Shown piece by piece: positions 21,298 to 27,683 of a DNA stretch of 31,714 nt. The notes below the pieces were generated by a model. That model was not told where the DNA came from, ran no database searches, and saw nothing but the letters and a program-made list of their open reading frames with translations. Position numbers and translations under genes: made by a program. Within the stretch, counting starts at the first letter, position 1; each line of letters opens with the position of its first letter. The stretch lies in the IMG/VR virus record IMGVR_UViG_3300021961_000377, positions 1 through 31,714 of that record. One strand, written 5' to 3'. This stretch comes from a virus.

Positions 21298-21702
21298 ATG
21301 TACACCTACAGCGATCAACTGATCTCCGACCTCCACAAGGACGCTCGTGGCTTTCGGCCGCATGAAGCCTTCTGGGAAGGTTGGACCCAGTCTGATGGCG
21401 ACAACAAGCAGGCCATCTGGGATGGTCTCTGTCGTGAAATGGGCCGCCGTCAAGAGGTGGAGGCTCGCCATGAAGCCTATCTCCTCGCCAAGTTCAAGGA
21501 GGAGGTTCAGTCCTGCATCGAACTAGGTGCTGGTGACCGCCAGACGGCTCTGCGTTGGATGACGCAGAACGAGACGTTCTACCACAGCCAGGACATTGAG
21601 CGCTGGGTATGGAAACAGGGCATCCTGTTCACCGACGAGGGCCGGAAGCTCGTTGAAGAGTTGAAGACCATCATTGTCTACAAGGAGGACGACGATGTTT
21701 GA
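21298..21702 (+). CDS. Hypothetical early protein
   Basis: 134 residues, mostly helical and charged: RPHEAFWEGWTQSDGD, CREMGRRQEVEARHEAYLLA, DRQTALRWMTQNETFYHSQD, and KLVEELKTIIVYKEDDDV at the end. Start chosen at ATG 21298 behind AAGGAG at 21283-21288, though the frame is open from ATG 21271, the likely transcript start. Visibly richer in G+C than the replication genes. No family recognised; an early host-takeover role is only suggested by the promoter. Confidence 0.7.
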   Translation: MYTYSDQLISDLHKDARGFRPHEAFWEGWTQSDGDNKQAIWDGLCREMGRRQEVEARHEAYLLAKFKEEVQSCIELGAGDRQTALRWMTQNETFYHSQDIERWVWKQGILFTDEGRKLVEELKTIIVYKEDDDV

Positions 21703-21862
21703 AGGTGATCTAGCAGCCGCATGGGATGTGGCAAAATGGCTTATCATTGCCGCCTTTACCCTCGGCATCATGGTCTCTGTAATTACCTCAGCCTTTAAAC
21801 TTGGACTGAAGCTGTGGTGGGTCGTGTTTATCGGTGCTGCATTATTGTGGTTTTATGGTTGA
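21695..21862 (+). CDS. Small two-helix membrane protein
   Basis: 55 residues with two hydrophobic segments, about 12-30 (WLIIAAFTLGIMVSVITSA) and 37-54 (WWVVFIGAALLWFYG). AAGGAG at 21682-21687 lies 7 nt before the ATG and inside the end of the preceding gene, so the two are coupled. Two-TM early phage proteins often sit in the inner membrane, but no function can be read here. Confidence 0.65.
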   Translation: MFEGDLAAAWDVAKWLIIAAFTLGIMVSVITSAFKLGLKLWWVVFIGAALLWFYG

Positions 21863-21887
21863 CATAATTACCATATTGTGATAGTAT
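21859..21887 (+). promoter_or_regulatory. Early promoter P5
   Basis: TTGACA at 21859-21864 (overlapping the end of the preceding gene), 17-nt spacer, TGA, TAGTAT at 21882-21887. The predicted start lies at 21894, on an ATGATG in frame with the next gene. Confidence 0.78.
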
Positions 21888-21914
21888 ATACATATGATGA
21901 ATAAGGAGATGATT

Positions 21915-22127
21915 ATGATCAGTGAATGGAAGAAGTCGGATTGGCGTTCAACGGAAACGTGGGAGTCGGTCAACTGCTCAAGCGGTGATGTGACGATCAC
22001 TAAGATTGGTGAAAACTTTGTTGCTCGTGATCCAAACGGTATGCTGGTTTCTCAGTTTCCCGATACCTGGCAAAACACCGTTCGGATGATGGAATGTTGC
22101 TTTACTTGGCACATCAAGGTTGCGTGA
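21915..22127 (+). CDS. Hypothetical early protein
   Basis: 70 residues (MISEWKKSDWRSTETWESV..., end CFTWHIKVA). AAGGAG at 21903-21908 is 6 nt upstream. Beta-rich middle (GDVTITKIGENFVARDPNG), possibly a small single-domain protein. No family recognised. Frame also open from ATG 21894. Confidence 0.6.
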   Translation: MISEWKKSDWRSTETWESVNCSSGDVTITKIGENFVARDPNGMLVSQFPDTWQNTVRMMECCFTWHIKVA

Positions 22128-22128
22128 A

Positions 22129-22326
22129 ATGGGTGACATTATCAAAATCCGTGGCTTGACACGACACGGTAAGAACCGTGTTCGTGAGCACGGTGAGATG
22201 TGGGAAGTGACTGAATGGAAGTCCGACCTGCGTCCTGGTCAACAGTCGATTCGCTCTCTTAAAACTGGAGAAGAGCGTTGGCTAGATCCTGATAATTTCG
22301 AGGTAGTGTTACCTGAAAGGTTTTGA
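22129..22326 (+). CDS. Hypothetical early protein, SH3-like pattern
   Basis: 65 residues. GDIIKIRGLTRHGKNRV, then MWEVTEWKSDLRPGQQSIRSLKTGEERWLDPDNFEVVLP: alternating strands ending in W-L-x-x-x-x-F-E, as in small SH3-like barrels; inference by pattern. AAGG at 22116-22119 before ATG 22129. Overlaps nothing essential; followed by tRNA-Asn. Confidence 0.6.
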   Translation: MGDIIKIRGLTRHGKNRVREHGEMWEVTEWKSDLRPGQQSIRSLKTGEERWLDPDNFEVVLPERF

Positions 22327-22331
22327 ATTAT

Positions 22332-22406
22332 TCCTCAGTAGCTCAGCGGTAGAGCAGACGGCTGTTAACCGTCCGGTCGGTGGTTCGAATCCATCCTGAG
22401 GAGCCA
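22332..22406 (+). tRNA. tRNA-Asn (anticodon GUU)
   Basis: Acceptor TCCTCAG (22332-22338) pairs with CTGAGGA (22396-22402). D arm GCTC...GAGC, anticodon stem GACGG/CCGTC with loop CTGTTAA and anticodon GTT at 22364-22366, T arm GGTGG-TTCGAAT-CCATC, discriminator G, CCA encoded at 22404-22406. All stems perfect. The phage itself is rich in AAC/AAT codons. Confidence 0.95.
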
Positions 22407-22423
22407 TTTTTAAGGAGACGCTT

Positions 22424-22597
22424 ATGGAATATGCGATTACTATTTTGAGTCTTGCTGTAATCTGCTTAGTTGTAGTGAATGTGATTGATTATTTTTGGCA
22501 TAAGCGCATTGAGCATCGTCTTGACCGATTAGATGGTGCAACACAAAATAACTTGCGCCGTCAGAAAAATATGCAACATGAGGATTTGTTGAAGTAG
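22424..22597 (+). CDS. Small membrane-anchored protein
   Basis: 57 residues. N-terminal hydrophobic helix about 4-24 (ITILSLAVICLVVVNVIDYF), then a basic, charged tail (HKRIEHRLDRLDGATQNN, ending QHEDLLK) likely cytoplasmic. AAGGAG at 22412-22417 lies 6 nt before the ATG. It lies between the two tRNA genes. Function unknown. Confidence 0.6.
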   Translation: MEYAITILSLAVICLVVVNVIDYFWHKRIEHRLDRLDGATQNNLRRQKNMQHEDLLK

Positions 22598-22604
22598 TCA
22601 ATAT

Positions 22605-22680
<76 letters not shown>

Positions 22681-22702
22681 CAAAAAAATATTAGAAAATC
22701 TA

Positions 22703-22731
22703 TTTACAAACAATGTAGGATGTGGTAGTAT
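22703..22731 (+). promoter_or_regulatory. Early promoter P6, upstream of the hammerhead
   Basis: TTTACA at 22703-22708, 17-nt spacer, TGTGG, TAGTAT at 22726-22731. Transcription would begin near 22738, so the RNA starts about 16 nt before the hammerhead ribozyme. Confidence 0.8.
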
Positions 22732-22753
22732 ATAAACATAATGATTAATCAAT

Positions 22754-22802
22754 CTGTCTCTGATGAGTCCGTAGGGACGAAACCCCGAAAGGGGTCAGAC
22801 AG
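22754..22802 (+). ncRNA. Type I hammerhead ribozyme in a 5' leader
   Basis: Stem I CTGTCT (22754-22759) pairs perfectly with AGACAG (22797-22802). Core CTGATGA at 22760-22766; stem II GTCC (22767-22770), loop GTAG, GGAC (22775-22778); core GAAA at 22779-22782; stem III CCCC (22783-22786), GAAA tetraloop, GGGG (22791-22794); then T and C, so cleavage is predicted after C22796. Every invariant core residue is present. Stems II and III are closed and stem I open, hence type I. Cleavage would cut the leader of the gene at 22844. Confidence 0.92.
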
Positions 22803-22812
22803 CAATACTGTC
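22798..22812 (+). other. Alternative hairpin sharing the ribozyme's 3' strand
   Basis: GACAG (22798-22802), loop CAATA, CTGTC (22808-22812). The GACAG strand is also the 3' half of hammerhead stem I, so this hairpin competes with the ribozyme fold, and after cleavage would sit one nucleotide from the new 5' end. Confidence 0.7.
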
Positions 22813-22843
22813 AATTTTGAAACTGAAAAGAAAGTGACTTATT

Positions 22844-23089
22844 ATGACAAAGACTGAACGCGTTCTCACCGCACTACAGAATGGTGAGCAGCTTACTGTG
22901 AAGCAGATCCGTGCACGCTTTGGCGTTGCCAATCCGACCGCACTGATTAACCATCTTCGTCAGAACGTCGGTGTTGCTATTTATAGCAATGCTCGTACGA
23001 ATAAGGGTGGCGAGACACGGAACTTCTACCGCATCGGCACTCCTTCTCGTAAGGTTATTGCAGCAGGCTATCGCGCACTAGCTGCATAA
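22844..23089 (+). CDS. Small winged-helix-like DNA-binding protein
   Basis: 81 residues. TERVLTALQNGEQLTVKQIRARFGVANPTALINHLRQ is a helix-turn-helix: the second helix is TVKQIRARFG, the recognition helix NPTALINHLRQ; a wing follows (YSNARTNKGGETRNFYRIG). Likely a transcription regulator or DNA-binding protein. Its leader carries the hammerhead; before ATG 22844 only weak GAAAAGAAAG is seen, so translation may depend on leader structure. Followed by a strong hairpin. Confidence 0.7.
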   Translation: MTKTERVLTALQNGEQLTVKQIRARFGVANPTALINHLRQNVGVAIYSNARTNKGGETRNFYRIGTPSRKVIAAGYRALAA

Positions 23090-23093
23090 TCAA

Positions 23094-23148
23094 AATAGGG
23101 GAGCGGAAACATCATTCTCCTTATCATCAACTTTTCCGCTCCCCTATT
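23094..23148 (+). terminator. Strong 16-bp hairpin with a 23-nt loop (terminator or sRNA)
   Basis: AATAGGGGAGCGGAAA (23094-23109) is the exact reverse complement of 23133-23148. A T-run (CTTTTT at 23151-23156) follows, so it probably ends transcription of the gene at 22844. The loop holds ATCATTCTCCTTA (23111-23123), itself the exact complement of TAAGGAGAATGAT at 23156-23168 and of the GATAAGGAGA ribosome sites of early genes. Confidence 0.75.
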
Positions 23149-23176
23149 GACTTTTTAAGGAGAATGATTATATATA
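23147..23176 (+). promoter_or_regulatory. Candidate promoter for hsp20
   Basis: TTGACT at 23147-23152 (overlapping the 3' arm of the preceding hairpin), 18-nt spacer, TATATA at 23171-23176. Transcription would start near 23183 and give a leader of about 50 nt. Confidence 0.5.
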
Positions 23177-23181
23177 GTAAT

Positions 23182-23236
23182 GAGGATGCCTGATGGGTCC
23201 TCTACTATTAACCTTGCTAATTAGGAGGTAACTATG
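23182..23236 (+). promoter_or_regulatory. ROSE-like RNA thermometer candidate in the hsp20 leader
   Basis: The ribosome site AGGAGG (23223-23228) can pair with CCTTGCT (23212-23218) across an AATT loop: U-A, C-G, G opposite G, U-A, U-G, C-G. A UUGCU strand facing the Shine-Dalgarno with an unpaired G-G is the hallmark of ROSE thermometers, which repress small heat-shock genes at low temperature and melt on heating. A second hairpin, GAGGA (23182-23186) with TCCTC (23198-23202), lies upstream. The downstream gene is hsp20, the usual ROSE client. Confidence 0.65.
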
Positions 23237-23722
23237 GTTACTAAGCAAAATATTGCGACTCTTCGCAATCTCGATCCATTCTTCGTCGGCTTTGACCGCT
23301 TTTTTAAACAAATCGAATATCTTGACCGGGTAGACGCGTTCACTCGGCCTCAATCATATCCACCCTATAATATTATTAGCATGGATGATGATCGTTATCA
23401 GATCGAACTGGCAGTTGCTGGTTTTTCTGAGGATGATCTTGAAGTCGTTTATCAAGACAGCAAAATCTCAGTTATAGGGGAGATAAAAAGAGAGGATGGA
23501 GAATCAGGAAGCGTACTGCACAAAGGAATTGCAAACAGGCATTTTGCCCGACAGTTCACTCTTGCCGACACTATCGAAGTGGAGGGAGCGGAACTTAAAA
23601 ACGGTATGCTCATCATCTCACTCAAAAACATCATCCCAGATAGTAAGAAGCCTCGCCAAATTAAAATCGCGGCCGGAGGTCAGACTATTGAAGGGAAAAA
23701 GGAACTCTTAACTGAAGGATAG
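23234..23722 (+). CDS. hsp20: Small heat-shock protein (Hsp20/alpha-crystallin)
   Basis: 162 residues. ATP-independent chaperone that holds unfolding proteins. N-terminal part LDPFFVGFDRFFKQIEYL is IbpA-like; the alpha-crystallin domain runs from about 50 to 138 (IISMDDDRYQIELAVAGFSEDDLEV, then HKGIANRHFARQFTL), and the signature is AELKNGMLIISLKNIIP (consensus A-x-L-x-N-G-V-L). The C-terminal tail has KPRQIKI, containing the I-x-I motif as I-K-I used in oligomers. Strong AGGAGG ribosome site 5 nt before the ATG. Phage Hsp20 proteins occur in T4-like cyanophages. Confidence 0.93.
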   Translation: MVTKQNIATLRNLDPFFVGFDRFFKQIEYLDRVDAFTRPQSYPPYNIISMDDDRYQIELAVAGFSEDDLEVVYQDSKISVIGEIKREDGESGSVLHKGIANRHFARQFTLADTIEVEGAELKNGMLIISLKNIIPDSKKPRQIKIAAGGQTIEGKKELLTEG

Positions 23723-23728
23723 AAACTA

Positions 23729-23757
23729 TTGACCTTTATCATGCTTCGTGATATAAA
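23729..23757 (+). promoter_or_regulatory. Promoter for gene 43, overlapping the start region
   Basis: TTGACC at 23729-23734, 17-nt spacer, TATAAA at 23752-23757. The expected start is 23764-23765, that is, on the ATG of gene 43. TATAAATT also nearly matches the late -10 element. Confidence 0.6.
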
Positions 23758-23764
23758 TTAGACT

Positions 23765-26260
23765 ATGGTGACATTCTACACTTCAGTCGAGAGAACGGCC
23801 AACGACATTCTGTATGTTGGCTATGACGGGAAACGAAGAGTGGTCGAGAAGGTTCGCTTTCAACCGACCCTCTTCGTTCCTACTCGTAATAAAACAAAAT
23901 ATCGTACCCTCGATGGTTATACCGTCGACTCTATTCAACCTGGCAGCATGATGGATTGCCGGGACTTTATCCGTGAGACAGAGGCGGATAACTTTCCCAT
24001 ATATGGAAATCGAGATTATATCGCTCAGTTTATTGGTGACAAATTTCCAGATGGCTGCATACCAGATACCTCGGTGATGAATATCTCATTTATTGACATT
24101 GAGGTACAATCAGATCAAGGTTTTCCAGAGCCTTCTCTGGCTCAACAGCCAATCACTGCCATTACAATCAAAAATAATCTTGATGATACCTTCTACACTT
24201 GGGGTATTGGCGGATTTGAATCTGACAACTCTATTGTTCAGGATAAGCGTATTGAGTACATTCGTTGCCAAGATGAATTTGTTCTTCTAAAGAGTTTTCT
24301 AACTCACTGGCAGAAAAACACACCTGATATTATCAGTGGTTGGAACTCGGAAGACTTCGACATGACATACCTTATTAATCGTGTTGCGCGAGTCCTCGGT
24401 GAGGATCAACTTCGTAAGTTCTCATTGTTTAATATCAAACCAGAAGCTCGAGATACATCCTATAATATTATCGGTACTACCCAACTTGACTTTATGAAAC
24501 TCTTTAAGAAGCTTGGTTATAACTATGGTAACCAGGAGTCATATAAACTTGACAACATTGCAAACGTTGTACTTGGCGAAAAGAAACTCGACTATTCTGA
24601 GTACTCCTCCCTTGCGGCTCTATACCGTGAAAATCATCAGAAGTTCATTGATTATAACATCCGGGACACTCAACTCGTCGAGCGAATGGAGGACAAGACA
24701 GGGTTTATTGCTCTCGCTATGACACTTGCTCATAAGGCTAATGCGAATTACGTGACTTCTTTTGGGTCTGTGAAGATCTGGGATACGTACATCTACAATG
24801 TGTTGAAAAAGCAAAATATAGTTCTTAATCCACAAGATGAAGTTAATAGCGATAGGCGAATTGAAGGTGCTTATGTTAAAGAACCTCAGAAAGGTATGCA
24901 CGAGTGGGTCTGTTCATTTGACTTGAATTCCCTGTACCCGCATCTTATCATGCAGTATAATATGTCACCTGAAACTATTATGGACGGCGTGCTACCTGGC
25001 GTGGATGTGGAAAGTCTATTGTGTCATATAGATCTCAATATTCCTAAAGATGCATGCGTTGCTTCTACTGGCCAATTGTTCAGTACTAAATCAAAAGGCG
25101 TTTTCCCTCAGATCGTTGATAGTCTCTACAATGAACGTACAATTGTCAAGAAAAAAGCACTTGAAGCAAAACAACTCCTTGAAAATACTGCCAAGGATCA
25201 GGTGTTTGAGAGAGCTCAGATTGAAAAAGATATTGCCAGGTTCGACAATGAACAAATGGCAGTTAAAATTCTGATGAACTCTCTTTATGGTGCTTTGTCG
25301 AATAAATGGTTTCGATATTATGATATTCGAATGGCAGAGGCAATTACCATTTCCGGACAGCTTACAATTCGTTGGGCTGAGAATACTATCAATGAATATC
25401 TCAATCGTATACTTAAAACAAATAAAGTCGATTATGTTATTGCTATCGACACTGACAGCCTTTATGTTAGAATGGGTGAGCTCGTCAAACAAGTCATGCC
25501 CAATGAAACTGACCAAGATAAAATCTGTAAGTTTATAGACAAAGTGTCAGAGCAGAAGATTGAACCTCTCTTAGAAAAAACTTATAAAAATCTTAAAGAA
25601 TATGTGCATGCCTATGACCAACGTATGCATATGAAACGAGAGATTATTGCATCGAAGGTTATCTTTACTGGTAAAAAACGGTATATTGCAAACGTGCTCA
25701 ATAACGAAGGTGTACAATATGCAAAACCAAAGATCAAGATTACCGGTATTGAATCAGTTCGATCTTCGACCCCTCAGGTGTGCCGTAAACTCATTGAAAA
25801 GACTCTATCGCTCATCATGAACAAGGATGAATTTGCTGTACAAAAATTCATTGAAACCGCCAGAGGTGAGTTCCAAAAACTAAATCCAGAAGATGTTGCC
25901 TTTCCTCGTGGTGTATCTAATATATGGAAACAGCAAAAAGAAGGTGTTGGTGTTCCTATTCACGTTCGTGCATCTCGTCGCTATAATCAACTGATAAAAG
26001 AGTTGAATATAAATAATAAATATGAAGAGATAAAGAATGGTGATAAGGTTAAATTTACATATCTGAAAATGCCAAATCCAGCTAAACAGAACGTGATTGC
26101 CTTTCCTATTATTTTACCACCCGAGTTTGATCTGAAACGATTTATAGACTATGATATGCAATTTGACAAGTCTTATGTTGAACCTATCAAGAACATACTT
26201 GATGCTATTGGATGGTCGGTAGAAAGAACAAATACTTTAGAGGATTTTTTTAATGGCTGA
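23765..26260 (+). CDS. 43: DNA polymerase gp43 (family B)
   Basis: 831 residues (T4: 898). Replicative polymerase with 3'-5' exonuclease. Exonuclease motifs: DIE near 110, SGWNSEDFDMTYL and YNIRDTQLVERM. Polymerase motifs: A DLNSLYPH at 386-393, B KILMNSLYG at 501-509, C DTDS at 562-565, and KKRY later. N-terminus VTFYTSVERTANDILYVGYD aligns with T4, fixing the start. No Shine-Dalgarno sequence is visible before the ATG, and the promoter lies immediately upstream. C-terminus NTLEDFFNG is the clamp-binding tail, equivalent to T4 SLDFLFG. Stop overlaps the next gene. Confidence 0.96.
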   Translation: MVTFYTSVERTANDILYVGYDGKRRVVEKVRFQPTLFVPTRNKTKYRTLDGYTVDSIQPGSMMDCRDFIRETEADNFPIYGNRDYIAQFIGDKFPDGCIPDTSVMNISFIDIEVQSDQGFPEPSLAQQPITAITIKNNLDDTFYTWGIGGFESDNSIVQDKRIEYIRCQDEFVLLKSFLTHWQKNTPDIISGWNSEDFDMTYLINRVARVLGEDQLRKFSLFNIKPEARDTSYNIIGTTQLDFMKLFKKLGYNYGNQESYKLDNIANVVLGEKKLDYSEYSSLAALYRENHQKFIDYNIRDTQLVERMEDKTGFIALAMTLAHKANANYVTSFGSVKIWDTYIYNVLKKQNIVLNPQDEVNSDRRIEGAYVKEPQKGMHEWVCSFDLNSLYPHLIMQYNMSPETIMDGVLPGVDVESLLCHIDLNIPKDACVASTGQLFSTKSKGVFPQIVDSLYNERTIVKKKALEAKQLLENTAKDQVFERAQIEKDIARFDNEQMAVKILMNSLYGALSNKWFRYYDIRMAEAITISGQLTIRWAENTINEYLNRILKTNKVDYVIAIDTDSLYVRMGELVKQVMPNETDQDKICKFIDKVSEQKIEPLLEKTYKNLKEYVHAYDQRMHMKREIIASKVIFTGKKRYIANVLNNEGVQYAKPKIKITGIESVRSSTPQVCRKLIEKTLSLIMNKDEFAVQKFIETARGEFQKLNPEDVAFPRGVSNIWKQQKEGVGVPIHVRASRRYNQLIKELNINNKYEEIKNGDKVKFTYLKMPNPAKQNVIAFPIILPPEFDLKRFIDYDMQFDKSYVEPIKNILDAIGWSVERTNTLEDFFNG

Positions 26261-26651
26261 TATACCAGCAGAATATGCAAATCTGGACTATGGCTTTAGT
26301 GCAGTAGACGAAGCCACATTTCAAGCAAATCAAGATTCAGCAGAATCCACACCGCCATCTATTGACGAAAATGATCTCACGCGTGTAGTGCTCAACGCGC
26401 TTGCTCCACTTGAAGATAAGTTAGATACGTTGCTGACTCGACGTAATGTCGAGGAATCAGATGATGTACAACTTGCAATTGCACAGGCTCAGTCAGAAAT
26501 TTCTGGCAAGGTTGTAGAGCTTGAAAAATTAGTCATGCCATTGCTTGTAAATTTACTTAAGACATCCGATAAGGAATATATTTATTGGCCTGATAGAGCC
26601 ACTAAGGTTCAGGCAACGATTGATAAAGTCTTAGCTATCACTCGAGGCTAA
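26253..26651 (+). CDS. Conserved-looking hypothetical protein
   Basis: 132 residues. N-terminal ~45 acidic and disordered (DIPAEYANLDYGFSAVDE), then a helical region (LNALAPLEDKLDTLLTRR and KVVELEKLVMPLLVNLLKT), and a closing motif DKEYIYWPDRATKVQATIDK familiar from T4-like phages. No catalytic residues recognised; a structural or assembly role is conceivable. Starts inside the polymerase gene with the ribosome site AGAGGA provided by the LED codons of gp43. Confidence 0.65.
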   Translation: MADIPAEYANLDYGFSAVDEATFQANQDSAESTPPSIDENDLTRVVLNALAPLEDKLDTLLTRRNVEESDDVQLAIAQAQSEISGKVVELEKLVMPLLVNLLKTSDKEYIYWPDRATKVQATIDKVLAITRG

Positions 26652-26652
26652 T

Positions 26653-27627
26653 ATGGCTTGGTTAACTCTTATTGTGGCATTAGCCATCTCAGGCGTTGCT
26701 GCATGGTATAGTATTGTCGGTTTGATGGCAATCTTTGCTGCCGCTGCACTTCCCATTGCGATTATGGGTGGAGTGTTGGAGGTTGGTAAATTACTTACTG
26801 CCTCTTGGCTGTATCAAAACTGGAAGACAGCTCCGAAGCTGTTGAAAAGTTATTTAACAACAGCAGTTATTGTGCTGATGTTTATTACATCAATGGGCAT
26901 CTTTGGTTTTCTATCCAAAGCTCATATCGATCAGACGTTGGTTGGGGGAGATAATTCTTTAGAAATTCAATCACTCGATCAACAGATCGAACAGGAGCAA
27001 AGGAGAATTAAAGATGCCGAAATGGTCATCAGACAGCTTGACACGGCAGTCCAGACGCTTATTGACTATGACCGTATACGCGGAAGAGATGGCGCTATCG
27101 CCGTGCGCCAAAGCCAAGCTGTGGAACGTACCTCACTCTCCGGAATCATTTCTGAAGCTAGCAAAAACATTAAACAACTCAGAGATGAAAAACAGCCATT
27201 ACAAAGGCAACAGCTCCAACTAGAAGCTGAAGTTGGGCCTATTAAATATATTGCAGCTCTTTTCTATACTGATACAAATAAGAATGTGTTAGAGGAAGCA
27301 GTAAGATGGGTTATTATTACCATTATTTTCGTATTTGATCCATTGGCGGTTTTATTGGTAATCGCTGCTAATATGAGTTTATCAAAGCCTAAGAGAATTA
27401 AAACGGCAGTTAATGTAGCAAAGGATTGGGAACCAGTTGAAGTAGAAACTGATGAACCAATGGCTGTAGATAAACCTGAAACAGATCAGGTTGAAACATG
27501 GAAAGAACCATTATATTATGATAAGTCTCTTCGTGAAAAACAAAATGAGCAATCATTAAAAAATAATGGTACATACGGTCCAAATAAAACTGTAACTGCA
27601 TATGGATCTAAACAGGAAAAGGATTGA
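26653..27627 (+). CDS. Integral membrane protein with coiled coil
   Basis: 324 residues. Three hydrophobic helices near the N-terminus (about 2-18, 22-44, 66-87), a long coiled coil (about 100-190, with IQSLDQQIEQEQRRIKDAE and KQLRDEKQPLQRQQLQLEAE), another membrane segment near 216-240 (WVIITIIFVFDPLAVLLVIA), and an acidic, charged tail of about 75 residues. This layout is known for a conserved protein of T4-like marine phages with no assigned role. Inner-membrane localisation is likely. Coupled to the upstream gene by 1 nt. Confidence 0.7.
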   Translation: MAWLTLIVALAISGVAAWYSIVGLMAIFAAAALPIAIMGGVLEVGKLLTASWLYQNWKTAPKLLKSYLTTAVIVLMFITSMGIFGFLSKAHIDQTLVGGDNSLEIQSLDQQIEQEQRRIKDAEMVIRQLDTAVQTLIDYDRIRGRDGAIAVRQSQAVERTSLSGIISEASKNIKQLRDEKQPLQRQQLQLEAEVGPIKYIAALFYTDTNKNVLEEAVRWVIITIIFVFDPLAVLLVIAANMSLSKPKRIKTAVNVAKDWEPVEVETDEPMAVDKPETDQVETWKEPLYYDKSLREKQNEQSLKNNGTYGPNKTVTAYGSKQEKD

Positions 27628-27652
27628 CTTTTCCTACAATAAATTATAAAAT
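27624..27652 (+). promoter_or_regulatory. Promoter for uvsX
   Basis: TTGACT at 27624-27629 (overlapping the TGA of the upstream gene), 17-nt spacer, TAAAAT at 27647-27652. Lacks the TGG extension of the early family. Leader of about 25 nt with AGGAG before gene uvsX. Confidence 0.65.
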
Positions 27653-27683
27653 ACACTATACTTTGTTTTTATAGGAGACGTGG

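Noticed and set aside
23164-23193. Mini-gene of nine codons after TAAGGAGA
   Set aside because: The purine run is only 1 nt from the ATG; more likely part of promoter and leader structure than a gene.
25091-25516. 141-codon open frame on the minus strand
   Set aside because: Lies entirely inside gene 43 opposite conserved polymerase motifs; a shadow frame.
26008-26015. TATAAATA inside gene 43
   Set aside because: Matches the late element but lies deep in an AT-rich coding stretch over 230 nt from the next start; likely chance, so not listed as a promoter.
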